DNA of 49,849 nucleotides from Enterobacter cloacae (lineage in GTDB: Bacteria; Pseudomonadota; Gammaproteobacteria; Enterobacterales; Enterobacteriaceae): assembly GCA_014169315.1 (NCBI GenBank), contig AP022136.1:1-49849 (forward strand), given 5' to 3'. Positions 10,984 to 22,600 of the stretch are shown one piece after another. Position numbers and translations under genes: made by a program. Every line of letters begins with the position of its first letter. The stretch's first letter is position 1. The notes under the pieces are model-generated. The model searched no databases, was not told where the DNA came from, and was given only the letters and a program-made list of their open reading frames with translations.

Positions 10984-12090
10984 ATGAAGATTTTATATAT
11001 CATCAGCGGGTTGGAGCTTGGTGGTGCAGAAAAACAAGTAGTAGATATGTGTGAGCAATTGGCACTTATGGGGCACGACATTCAGATTTTATCTATGATG
11101 GGTGATGTTGAGCTAAGACCAAAGAACAATGACATTAAGATACATGCACTTGATATGAGGAAAAATCCAGTATCACTGTTAAGATCTTTATTTGTTAGTG
11201 TAAATATTATTAGACGTTTTTCTCCTGATGTTTTGCATGGGCACTTATTTCATGGCAACATTTATTCGAGAATTCTTAAATTGTTTTTCCCATCAAAACC
11301 ATTGATTAATACGGAACACAGCAAATATATCGGTGGTGGTACAAGGCATAAAATATATAAATTTACTAATTTCAATGTCAATGTGTTTACTAATGTAAGC
11401 AGTGAAGCCTTAAAAAACTTCACTAATATGAAGACCTTTCCTTTTGATAAATCTGTATGTGTCTACAATGGAATTAACTCAGAACGGTATGTCTTTTCAG
11501 AAAGCGACAGAAAACAAGTTCGAGCTAAATATGACGTAGCGGATGATGAGTATCTGTTTCTTGCTGTTGGGAGGTTAGTTAAGGCAAAAGATTTTTCGAA
11601 TTTACTGGATGCGTTTGAAGAAGTGTCCAAATCAATACGATGCAAATTGATAATAATTGGTGAAGGAGAGGAAAAAGATTTTCTTTTAAAAGAAATCGAA
11701 AGATTAAATTTGACGGGAAAAGCATTATTACTCGGTGCTAAGAGTAATGTGGAGAAATATCTTTCTGCTGCAGACACGTTTGTCTTATCATCCGCTTGGG
11801 AAGGATTCGGCTTGGTCGTTGCAGAAGCCATGTGCTGTAAACGCATAGTAGTGGCAACTGATGCGGGTGGTGTCCGTGAGGTCATTGGACATCCTGAATT
11901 TATAGTTCCTATTAGGGATAGCAAGCAGCTTGCATTGAAAATGAGGGACTCTGTTCTCATAGATGAAATAGACAGAAAGAAAATAACTGAGTTGGGATAT
12001 CAACGAATAATTTCAACCTTCGATATTACTAAAGTGTGCCAAGTTTGGGAGGATATGTATGCCAATCTTACAGTTGATAAAAGCAAGTAA
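10984..12090 (+). CDS. Family 4 glycosyltransferase
   Basis: A 368-aa GT-B fold glycosyltransferase of family GT4. The N-terminal domain begins MKILYIISGLELGGAEKQVV, the GGAE loop typical of the family. The C-terminal domain holds LFLAVGRLVKAKDF and the EX7E-type motif in SAWEGFGLVVAEAM. It is a retaining transferase acting in the cytoplasm on the lipid-linked unit. It starts 8 bases after the Stealth gene, with aagggctatt upstream. It is the last gene of cluster 1, and an IS5 fragment begins 23 bases after its stop, so further genes may have been lost. Confidence 0.9.
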   Translation: MKILYIISGLELGGAEKQVVDMCEQLALMGHDIQILSMMGDVELRPKNNDIKIHALDMRKNPVSLLRSLFVSVNIIRRFSPDVLHGHLFHGNIYSRILKLFFPSKPLINTEHSKYIGGGTRHKIYKFTNFNVNVFTNVSSEALKNFTNMKTFPFDKSVCVYNGINSERYVFSESDRKQVRAKYDVADDEYLFLAVGRLVKAKDFSNLLDAFEEVSKSIRCKLIIIGEGEEKDFLLKEIERLNLTGKALLLGAKSNVEKYLSAADTFVLSSAWEGFGLVVAEAMCCKRIVVATDAGGVREVIGHPEFIVPIRDSKQLALKMRDSVLIDEIDRKKITELGYQRIISTFDITKVCQVWEDMYANLTVDKSK

Positions 12091-12113
12091 TGGCGCTACC
12101 TAACTATGCTTAG

Positions 12114-12929
<816 letters not shown>

Positions 12930-13178
12930 CCAACGCCATTCATGGCCATATCAATGATTTTCTGGTGCGTACCGGGTTGAGAAGCGGTGTAAGTGAACTG
13001 CAGTTGCCATGTTTTACGGCAGTGAGAGCAGAGATAGCGCTGATGTCCGGCAGTGCTTTTGCCGTTACGCACCACCCCGTCAGTAGCTGAACAGGAGGGA
13101 CAGCTGATAGAAACAGAAGCCACTGGAGCACCTCAAAAACACCATCATACACTAAATCAGTAAGTTGGCAGCATCACC

Positions 13179-13406
13179 CACGTTGATATTGCTAAAGCAT
13201 GGCGTCAACAGAATCAGGAGCACGCTGATTCTGGCGTTGTTCTCATATGGGAAGGTGGGGTGTATGGCTGGAAAAACCTTCTCCGTGATCCCCATCAGGA
13301 ACGCCCTGGAGCCATTGCCGTTGATACAGGAGGTAATGTATTTATCGCTGAAGGCGGGAGTGATTATGACGGTGCTAAATGCTGGGTTGTTTTTCAGGAG
13401 TCCTGA
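13179..13406 (+). pseudogene. 5'-truncated plasmid gene of unknown function
   Basis: 75 codons of open frame enter directly from IS1 copy 1, reading HVDIAKAWRQQNQEHADS, then WEGGVYGWKNLLRDPHQE, and ending DGAKCWVVFQES. The start codon lies beyond the IS1 junction and is lost. The stop is 2 bases before the ATG of the SprT-like gene, so the two were an operon. I recognise it only as a conserved plasmid-type protein with no assigned function. Confidence 0.65.
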
Positions 13407-13408
13407 AT

Positions 13409-14221
13409 ATGACCAGAGCCACAGAACGCGCCTACAGCGAGCTACAACAGGCGTTTGATTTTTATAACCAGCGTCTTTTTAACGGCGAACTCCCCGACTG
13501 CCTGATCACGTTCCAACGCGGTAAAAACACGATGGGTTACTTCAGCTTCAGGCGGTTTGTCGCTGCTGACGGCAGCGGCACAATGATTGATGAAATTGCC
13601 CTGAACCCGGAATACTTCCCGTCTTATCCGTTGATTGAAGTCATGCAGACATTGGTACATGAGCAGTGTCATATGTGGCAGTTTCACTTTGGTAATCCTT
13701 CGCGCAAAACGTATCACAATGCGCAATGGGCGGCCAAAATGGAAAGCATCGGGCTTATGCCCTCCTCTACCGGACATCCTGGCGGTGCAAAAGTCGGCCA
13801 GAAGATTAACGACTATCCGATCCCCGGTGGCCGCTTCCAGCTTGTCACGCTCGAACTGTTCCAGGGACAGTTTGCACTCAGCTGGTTTGACCGTTATCCG
13901 GTCAAAGTCGAACAGCCCAAAGACCTTTCTTCCGTTATCGAGCAATGGCGAGAAACGCTGACACAGGCGCAACTAAGTTCCGGTTCTGGCATCGATATTG
14001 AAGCAGTACTCTCGATGGCGCTGCTGCCCTCTGTGGAGCCGCAGAACGTGGATACAGACGTGATGGCCGGGGAGGATGCAGCGCCTGTTGCGGCGTTTTT
14101 GGACAGGCCGAAAAATAACAAATGCAAGTATCAGTGTTCCGGCTGTGGTGTCGCCGTGTGGGGGAAAGCGGGGTTGAACATTCGTTGCGCCGATTGTGAT
14201 CGCGAGTTCGGTGAAATCTGA
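13409..14221 (+). CDS. SprT-like zinc-metalloprotease domain protein
   Basis: A 270-aa protein with an N-terminal SprT-like domain (about residues 1-150) and a C-terminal zinc ribbon. The metalloprotease motif HEQCHMWQFHFG (HExxH) lies near residue 90. C-terminal Cys pairs in YQCSGCG and IRCADCD form the ribbon. SprT/Spartan-type domains act on DNA-bound or crosslinked proteins, so a plasmid member may process protein-DNA complexes during transfer or replication; that role is inference. The ATG at 13409 follows the upstream stop by 2 bases. An alternative ATG at 13379 would overlap the upstream gene and is less likely. Confidence 0.82.
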   Translation: MTRATERAYSELQQAFDFYNQRLFNGELPDCLITFQRGKNTMGYFSFRRFVAADGSGTMIDEIALNPEYFPSYPLIEVMQTLVHEQCHMWQFHFGNPSRKTYHNAQWAAKMESIGLMPSSTGHPGGAKVGQKINDYPIPGGRFQLVTLELFQGQFALSWFDRYPVKVEQPKDLSSVIEQWRETLTQAQLSSGSGIDIEAVLSMALLPSVEPQNVDTDVMAGEDAAPVAAFLDRPKNNKCKYQCSGCGVAVWGKAGLNIRCADCDREFGEI

Positions 14222-14329
14222 CTGCCAGCAAAACATAGTACCTGCCTTGGTTGGCCATTCTCATTTTGCCAGCAAATCAGGTGCCCGGACAAAAGCCGGC
14301 GCGGTAAAAATGACAGCAAAAGAGGGTTT

Positions 14330-14590
14330 ATGGGAAATTACACAATCAGAACTAATGATGATGAGGATAACGCTATCCGGGGGGCGCAGGAGCACATCGG
14401 GGCAGCGTCAGTCAGCAAAGCTTTTATGACGGCCATACTGGAGCATCAGCATAATAAAGATGAGATCACCCGGCTGCGGCAGGCGTTAGCCCAGGAGCAG
14501 GCCAGAAATATGGAACTGGCCGCATCAGTAAAGAAGTTTCGTACCAGTATGAATTCAATGTTTGCGCTGGCTGATAACAATCCTCTTTAA
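14330..14590 (+). CDS. Small coiled-coil plasmid protein, unknown
   Basis: An 86-aa acidic, helical protein starting MGNYTIRTNDDEDNAIRGA, with agaggg as ribosome site. The middle (about residues 35-75, ILEHQHNKDEITRLRQALAQEQA) has the heptad-like spacing of a coiled coil. There is no membrane segment and no recognised catalytic motif. It follows the SprT-like gene in the same direction and ends at a bidirectional terminator (14665-14697). Function is unknown. Confidence 0.7.
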   Translation: MGNYTIRTNDDEDNAIRGAQEHIGAASVSKAFMTAILEHQHNKDEITRLRQALAQEQARNMELAASVKKFRTSMNSMFALADNNPL

Positions 14591-14663
14591 AAACTGGGGA
14601 GTTACTCCACCGAAAGTTTCCAGATTTCACGTAGCGCACGCTGGTTTTGATTTAGTTCAGACG

Positions 14664-14750
14664 CAAAAAAGCCCGACTGGTGAGATCGGGCTTTTTGCTT
14701 TCCGGTACTGAGTTGGTGCTCTGGCCGGGGAAGTCACTCTACATCTAACA
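14664..14750 (-). ncRNA. Predicted antisense antitoxin RNA
   Basis: A leftward RNA of about 85 bases is predicted from a promoter at 14757-14785 to the terminator at 14665-14697. Its 5' half is the complement of 14715-14750, which is repeated almost exactly at 14955-14991 in the leader of the small hydrophobic peptide gene. It could therefore pair with that leader in trans. The arrangement matches IstR-1/tisB and OrzO/zorO. Not proven: no expression data can be read from sequence. Confidence 0.6.
14665..14697. terminator. Bidirectional terminator
   Basis: The arms aaaaagcccga (14666-14676) and tcgggcttttt (14686-14696) have A/T runs on both sides. It can end the rightward gene at 14330-14590 and also a leftward small RNA starting near 14750. 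Confidence 0.85.
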
Positions 14751-14756
14751 CCCATA

Positions 14757-14785
14757 ATATTATGGCACTTGACACAAGCTGTCTA
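14757..14785 (-). promoter_or_regulatory. Predicted leftward sRNA promoter
   Basis: On the minus strand, -35 TAGACA (14780-14785) and -10 TAATAT (14757-14762) are separated by 17 bases. The start would fall near 14750, at the edge of the repeat that pairs with the toxin leader. Confidence 0.55.
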
Positions 14786-14812
14786 GTGGCAATTGACTGC
14801 TTGTGTCAAGTG
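14766..14812. repeat. 13-bp perfect dyad between divergent promoters
   Basis: The arms cacttgacacaag (14766-14778) and cttgtgtcaagtg (14800-14812) are perfect complements 21 bases apart. They overlap the leftward sRNA promoter and lie upstream of the rightward -10 at 14848. This is a plausible operator for a dimeric repressor. Confidence 0.7.
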
Positions 14813-14847
14813 ACTGAATTACAGCATGAGTTTCGTCAGCAAATCGG

Positions 14848-14853
14848 TATAAT
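14848..14853 (+). promoter_or_regulatory. Predicted toxin-mRNA -10 element
   Basis: A perfect TATAAT with no clear -35 at 16-18 bases (catgag region). A start near 14860 would give a leader of about 205 bases before the peptide gene, long and structured as in type I toxin mRNAs. Confidence 0.45.
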
Positions 14854-14954
14854 TGCGGGGTTAGCTCTGTGAGTAGCCTCCCTGCCCTTCCCCGTTCAGG
14901 CGGGTATGAATAGTTTCAAAAGTCCTGGCTGAACAAACAGGTGGTGCTGTGTTT

Positions 14955-14991
14955 GGTGCTCTGGCAGGAGGAAGTCACTCTACATCTAACA
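14955..14991. repeat. Second copy of the 36-bp repeat (sRNA target)
   Basis: This segment repeats 14715-14750 in direct orientation: ggtgctctggc, a short variable part, then gaagtcactctacatctaac. The only differences are a few bases in the middle. It lies in the toxin leader and would pair with the antisense RNA from the first copy. Confidence 0.8.
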
Positions 14992-15043
14992 ATGCGAGAG
15001 AACCGTTGTGACAGGCAGTGTATGAGTAAGCAACGGTGATTTC

Positions 15044-15060
15044 CTCCAGCTTATCTGGAG
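15044..15060 (+). promoter_or_regulatory. Hairpin sequestering the peptide's Shine-Dalgarno site
   Basis: The arms ctccag (15044-15049) and ctggag (15055-15060) close a 5-base loop. The 3' arm holds the GGAG ribosome site, 6 bases before the ATG at 15067. Translation would need this hairpin opened, as in other type I toxin mRNAs. Confidence 0.65.
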
Positions 15061-15066
15061 AACCGG

Positions 15067-15162
15067 ATGGTTAATCTGTTAATCATCGTTCTGAGAGCGG
15101 TAGCGGCGCTAGCAAATGCGCTGATTGCTATTCTGGAACTGATCCGCCAGTTCATCGATTGA
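15067..15162 (+). CDS. 31-aa hydrophobic peptide, candidate type I toxin
   Basis: A 31-residue peptide starting MVNLLIIVLRAVAALANALI and ending ELIRQFID. It forms one amphipathic or transmembrane helix with scattered Arg, Glu and Asp residues, much like TisB and ZorO, which insert into the inner membrane and dissipate its potential. GGAG lies 6 bases before the ATG. A 15-codon leader frame (14992-15039) precedes it, comparable to the untranslated tisA. A terminator follows at 15182-15210. Its toxin role is inference from size, helix and locus architecture. Confidence 0.6.
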   Translation: MVNLLIIVLRAVAALANALIAILELIRQFID

Positions 15163-15181
15163 TGACTACGGAAACGTAATT

Positions 15182-15212
15182 AAGGCCGGGGGCAAACCAC
15201 CTCCGGCCTTTA
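15182..15212 (+). terminator. Terminator of the peptide mRNA
   Basis: Stem arms aaggccgg (15182-15189) and ccggcctt (15203-15210) are followed by taataaaa. It would end the candidate toxin mRNA at about 350 bases. Confidence 0.75.
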
Positions 15213-15226
15213 ATAAAAACAACCTT

Positions 15227-15350
15227 TAGTTACAACATTCAACTACTGTTTCAACCCATCCAAACTTAAGCATCATCGCTCCTACCCTTTTTCTACAGCG
15301 TGAGGGGCGCTCCAGCTCTAGTTTAGAAACGCTGTTGAATGTTGTAACTA
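15227..15350. repeat. 17-bp perfect inverted repeat at recombinase 3' end
   Basis: The arms are tagttacaacattcaac (15227-15243) and gttgaatgttgtaacta (15334-15350), 90 bases apart. The right arm overlaps the stop codon of the truncated recombinase. The second recombinase in this window also ends beside gttgtaacta (near 39374). It could be a recombinase site or the edge of a mobile unit. Confidence 0.7.
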
Positions 15351-15938
15351 CAGATACCATCCGCCGTCATACTCATTCCAGTTCTTTCCTGTCTTTTCGT
15401 TTGTCAACGTCATATCATCCACGACGCAGTTTCTCATTTCAGCAAACATATTGATTTCACGAAACAAATCATCTATTTGTTCTTTTAAATCCTTCTCGTT
15501 TTCATACGTTAGGGACAGACGGTATTCATTATTTTCTAGGACTTCCCCCTCAAAATCCGCCTCAACCAACCATGCTATTTCTTCCTTCACCTTTTTCTTG
15601 CCTCTGGTGAACTTGCTACCATTAGCTACAGGAACCCACAGAATAGCCGCAAGGCGCTTTTCAGAGTCAGGAACTGGCGGCTGGTTACTCGACTTCATCT
15701 GTTTAACTGCATTGCTGATAGTGGCACGGCTACAACCAAGCAGCTTCTGAACCTGGCTCCAGGAGCTGCCGCTTGCTATCAGCCTGTTTATTGCGTCATA
15801 GCGGGATTGATTAACCTGACGGCCTTTGTACTTCCCTTCCCTTTTCGCTCTGGATATTCCCTGTTGCTGACGCACTCGCCGCTGCTCATAGTCACGCCTC
15901 GCGACTGCTGCCAGCATATCCAACAACATATCGTTGAT
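15348..15938 (-). pseudogene. Serine recombinase C-terminal part with extra domain, cut by Tn3
   Basis: A 196-codon remnant that begins INDMLLDMLAAVARRDYEQ, the long helix and start of the DNA-binding region of a resolvase/invertase-type serine recombinase. Next come GKYKGRQVNQSRYDAINRL and a helix-turn-helix (SWSQVQKLLGCSRATISNAV). The catalytic N-terminus is missing because Tn3 inserted at 15939. After the helix-turn-helix, an extra segment of about 110 residues follows (acidic, Glu/Lys rich, ending GGWYL) that is not found in the paralogue at 39379-40044. I do not recognise that segment. Confidence 0.8.
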
Positions 15939-15955
15939 GGGGTCTGACGCTCAGT
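15939..15955 (+). repeat. Tn3 38-bp inverted repeat, first 17 bases
   Basis: ggggtctgacgctcagt is the outer part of the classical Tn3 terminal repeat. The other 21 bases (ggaacgaaaactcacgttaag) are at 23026-23046. The Tn21-type transposon is inserted between them, duplicating TCAGT (15951-15955 and 23021-23025). Confidence 0.93.
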
Positions 15956-16085
15956 GGGGTCGATTCAGAAAACGGAAAATAAAGCACGCTAAGGTGCTTC
16001 AAATGCCTCAGCCGTAAAAGAAAGGCCGAAAAGCCATTGCTTTTCGGCCAATTCGAGAATAGCTTAGCAGGTTTCTATGCCCAGA

Positions 16086-18272
<2,187 letters not shown>

Positions 18273-18339
18273 TCACTCCTTTGTTGCGTTGTGATTAGAA
18301 ATGGTTGGCCGCCCAATCTAGGCTGACTGGCGATTTGCT

Positions 18340-18834
18340 TCAGTCTTCAAGCAAGCTGCGCAGCATCCACGCCGTTTTTTCATGGACATCGATTCGCTGC
18401 GTCAGCACATCCGCCGTAGGTTGGTCGTTGGCTTCATCGACCACGGGGAAAAGCTTGCGGGCGGTTCTGGCGGTCGCTTCTTGCGCGGCGACCAGATGGG
18501 CGATCATCTCGTTGGCTTTGGGCACACCCTCGACCTCCTGGATTGAGGCGAGCTTGACGAACTCCTTGTAGGTGCCCGGAGCTGGGAAACCCAAGGCACG
18601 GATACGCTCAGCAATGACGTCCAACGCATTCCATTGTTCGGTGTACTGATCCATAAACATCATGTGTAGGCTGTTGAACTGCGGCCCAGTCACATTCCAA
18701 TGGAAGTTGTGCGTCATCAAGTACAGCGTGTAACTGTCAGCCAGCAGCGCAGACAATCCATCTGAAATTTTCTTGCGGTCAGCCTCTGAAATTCCAGTGT
18801 TCATGGGCATTGATTTGACTTTCTTTTCTTTCAC
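18340..18834 (-). CDS. dps: Dps-family ferritin-like protein
   Basis: A 164-aa Dps/ferritin-like protein that would oxidise and store iron using hydrogen peroxide, protecting DNA. The ferroxidase signature is visible in HNFHWNVTGPQFNSLH, followed by the Asp and Glu in MFMDQYTEQWNALDVIAERI. The GTG at 18834 is chosen because aaggaaag lies 7 bases upstream; ATGs at 18810 and 18804 are alternatives. It lies upstream of katG in the same direction, forming a peroxide-defence cassette in which Dps removes Fenton iron and KatG removes peroxide. Confidence 0.9.
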   Translation of the reverse strand: MKEKKVKSMPMNTGISEADRKKISDGLSALLADSYTLYLMTHNFHWNVTGPQFNSLHMMFMDQYTEQWNALDVIAERIRALGFPAPGTYKEFVKLASIQEVEGVPKANEMIAHLVAAQEATARTARKLFPVVDEANDQPTADVLTQRIDVHEKTAWMLRSLLED

Positions 18835-18884
18835 GGTGCTTTCCTTTCGTTGAGGTAAATTGAATTGGCATGCTAACGCGGTCA

Positions 18885-19498
18885 TCAACCCTGATTGAGC
18901 AGCTTGATTCCATCGGGACGTAGCTCACCTTTTGGTGAAATACATCGATACAAGGTCTGACGCGTAATACCGAGTTCGACACACAAATCGCCAACCTTGG
19001 TTTCTGGCTGTCCCATCGCCGCCATTGCCAAGCGCAACTTTGCGGGTGTCATCTTGAACGGCCGGCCCCCCTTTCGACCGCGTGCCCGTGCCGAAGCTAG
19101 CCCTGCCACGGTGCGTTCAGCGATTAGCTCTCGCTCAACTCGGCCAGAGCGGCAAAGATGCCAAAGACCAGCTTTCCGGCTGCGGTCGTCGTATCAATGG
19201 CCGCGCCGTGGCCCGTTAACACCTTGAGGCCGATGTTTCGCCCGGTCAGATCATGCACGGTGTTGATGAGATGACGCAGATCGCGTCCAAGACGGTCGAG
19301 TTTCCAAATGATTAGCGTGTCGCCTGGTCGTAGCGCCTTCAGGCAATTTGCCAAGCCTGGGCGATCTTCTCGCTTGCCAGATGCGTGGTCTTCATAGAGC
19401 TGTGTGGAATCAACGCCCGCAGCTATCAGCGCATCGCGTTGCAAATCGGTGGTCTGAGAACCATCCGCTTTCGATACTCGCATGTAGCCAATTAGCAT
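18885..19498 (-). pseudogene. tnpR: Tn21-type resolvase tnpR, frameshifted
   Basis: A serine resolvase split into two frames. The first part (about 19498-19125) starts MLIGYMRVSKADGSQTTDLQ with the catalytic Ser, and includes IIWKLDRLGRDLRHLI. It ends ALAELSES*. The family continues ALAEFERELI at that point, so one base has been lost near 19133. The second frame continues AGLASARARGRKGGRPF and the helix-turn-helix to LRPDGIKLLNQG. The truncated product would lack the DNA-binding domain. A sequencing error is an alternative explanation. Confidence 0.85.
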
Positions 19499-19646
19499 GT
19501 TGATGCCTGTCACATATACGTTCGATTATGTGACAGTGTGATTTTGGCATGCCACAGTGTCAATATATGTCACTTAATCCGTCATCTTTTCTAAGGTATG
19601 TAAACGATCATTTTAGTAAATAATGTGACAAAGAAAAGGAAATCGC
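19499..19646. other. res site and divergent tnpR/tnpA promoter region
   Basis: The AT-rich 148-base gap between divergent tnpR and tnpA contains repeated TGTCA/TGACA-type motifs: tgtcacatatacgttcgatt...atgtgaca, tgtcaatatatgtcac, and a third near 19585-19632. This is the layout of a three-subsite res region for TnpR. Confidence 0.75.
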
Positions 19647-22600
19647 ATGCCCCGCCGTTCAATCCTCTCCGCTGCCGAGCGCGAAAGCCTGCTGGCGTTG
19701 CCGGACACCAAGGATGAGTTGATCCGTCACTACACGTTCAGCGAAACCGACCTGTCCATCATCCGGCAGCGGCGCGGCCCGGCCAATCGCCTGGGCTTCG
19801 CCGTGCAGCTCTGCTACCTGCGCTTTCCCGGCGTTATCCTTGGCGTCGATGAGCCGCCGTTTCCGCCCTTGTTGAAGCTGGTCGCCGATCAGCTCAAGGT
19901 CAGCATCGAAAGCTGGAACGAGTACGGCCAGCGGGAGCAAACCCGGCGCGAGCACCTGGTCGAACTGCAAACGGTTTTCGGTTTCCAGCCGTTCACCATG
20001 AGCCACTACCGGCAGGCCGTCCACACGCTGACCGAGCTGGCCATGCAAACCGACAAGGGCATTGTGCTGGCCAGCGCCTTGATCGAGCATCTGCGGCGGC
20101 AGTCGGTCATTCTGCCTGCCCTCAACGCCGTCGAGCGGGCGAGCGCCGAAGCGATCACCCGCGCCAACCGGCGCATCTACGACACCTTGGCCGAACCACT
20201 GTCGGACGCGCATCGCCGCCGCCTCGACGCTCTGCTCAAGCGCCGAGACAACGGCAAGACGACCTGGCTGGCCTGGCTGCGCCAGTCACCCGTCAAGCCC
20301 AATTCGCGGCACATGCTCGAACACATCGAACGCCTCAAGGCGTGGCAGGCGCTCGACCTACCCTCGGGCATCGAGCGGCTGGTGCACCAGAACCGATTGC
20401 TCAAGATCGCCCGCGAAGGCGGCCAGATGACGCCCGCTGACCTAGCAAAGTTCGAGCCGCAGCGGCGCTACACGACTCTGGTGGCGCTCGCCATCGAGGG
20501 CATGGCTACCGTCACAGACGAAATCATCGACCTACACGATCGCATCCTGGGCAAGCTGTTCAACGCCGCCAAGAACAAGCATCAGCAGCAGTTCCAGGCG
20601 TCCGGTAAGGCGATCAACGCCAAGGTGGATAAAGTTGCCCATCCCCTCGAAAAGGTAAAATTAGCATCGCAAAAGTATTTCGGTTAACGGCTCTTATGTT
20701 AAAAAGCCGATTTGTCATAGAAAAAACAGCGTTCTGGTGCAGTAACCATCATAACGCTGAGTTTTAAAGGGCTTATCCCGTTCTTTTCCACCATTTCTGT
20801 GGATAATAATTTGTAACCAAAATGTTATGGTTTAACCAGCCTAATTGGCTATGCTTTTTCACGGCATTTACCCGCTGAACCCATCAAAAAAGAGACACAC
20901 CCTCCTTCGCCGCCTAACTTTACATTTTTGGCGCGTTGGGCATTTTTAGTCGATCGGCTAATTTTACCTTTTCGAGGGGATGGGCAACTTTAGCCAAGGT
21001 ACGGCTGTTCGGCCGCATCGGCCAGGCGCTGATCGAGGCCAAGCAAGCGGGCCGCGATCCGTTTGCCGCCATCGAGGCCGTCATGTCCTGGGACGCCTTC
21101 GCCGAGAGCGTCACCGAAGCGCAGAAACTCGCGCAGCCCGAGGACTTCGATTTCCTGCACCGCATCGGCGAGAGCTACGCCACGCTGCGCCGGTACGCAC
21201 CGGGATTCCTCGCCGTGCTCAAATTGCGGGCTGCGCCCGCTGCCAAGGATGTGCTGGAGGCCATCGAGGTGCTGCGCGGCATGAACACCGACAACGCCCG
21301 CAAGGTGCCCGTCGACGCGCCGACCGACTTCATCAAGCCACGCTGGCAGAAGCTGGTCATGACCGACACCGGCATCGACCGCCGTTACTACGAACTGTGT
21401 GCGTTGTCGGAGATGAAGAACGCGCTGCGCTCTGGCGACATCTGGGTACAAGGCTCCCGCCAGTTCAAGGATTTCGAGGACTACCTGATGCCGCCCGCAA
21501 AATTCGCCAGCCTCAAGCAGGCCAGCGAATTGCCGCTGGCCGTGGCCACCGACTGCGACCAGTACCTGCATGAGCGGCTGACACTGCTGGAAACGCAGCT
21601 CGCCACCGTCAACCGCATGGCGCTGGCCAACGAGCTGCCAGACGCCATCATCACGGAGTCGGGCCTGAAAATCACACCGCTCGATGCGGCGGTGCCCGAC
21701 ACCGCGCAGGCCCTGATCGACCAGACGGCGATGGTTCTGCCGCACGTCAAGATCACCGAACTGCTGCTGGAGGTGGACGAGTGGACGGGCTTCACCCGGC
21801 ACTTCGCGCACCTGAAATCTGGCGACCTGGCCAAAGACAAGAACCTGCTGTTGACCACGATCCTGGCCGACGCGATCAACCTGGGCCTGACCAAAATGGC
21901 CGAGTCGTGCCCCGGAACGACCTACGCCAAGCTCGCCTGGCTGCAAGCCTGGCATATCCGCGACGAAACCTACTCGACGGCGCTGGCCGAGCTGGTCAAC
22001 GCGCAATTCCGGCATCCCTTCGCCGAGCATTGGGGCGACGGCACCACGTCATCGTCGGACGGTCAGAATTTCCGCACCGGAAGCAAGGCCGAAAGCACCG
22101 GCCACATCAACCCGAAATACGGCAGCAGTCCAGGGCGGACGTTCTACACCCACATCTCCGACCAGTACGCGCCGTTCCACACCAAGGTCGTGAACGTCGG
22201 CGTGCGCGACTCGACCTACGTGCTCGATGGCCTGCTGTACCACGAATCCGACCTGCGGATCGAGGAGCACTACACCGACACGGCCGGCTTCACCGATCAC
22301 GTCTTTGCGTTGATGCACCTGCTTGGATTCCGCTTCGCGCCGCGCATCCGTGACCTGGGCGACACCAAGCTCTATATCCCGAAGGGCGATGCCGCCTTCG
22401 ATGCGCTGAAACCGATGATCGGCGGCACGCTCAACATCAAGCACGTCCGCGCCCATTGGGATGAAATCCTGCGGCTGGCCACCTCGATCAAGCAGGGCAC
22501 AGTGACGGCCTCGCTGATGCTCCGAAAGCTCGGCAGCTACCCGCGTCAAAACGGCTTGGCGGTGGCGCTGCGCGAGCTCGGTCGCATCGAACGCACGCTG

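Noticed and set aside
14820..14860. LexA box searched for at the candidate toxin promoter
   Set aside because: No CTGT-N8-ACAG match was found near the TATAAT at 14848.
20990..22030. A 346-codon leftward frame opposite the second half of Tn21-type tnpA
   Set aside because: Antisense shadow in GC-rich DNA; the sense strand encodes clear transposase motifs.
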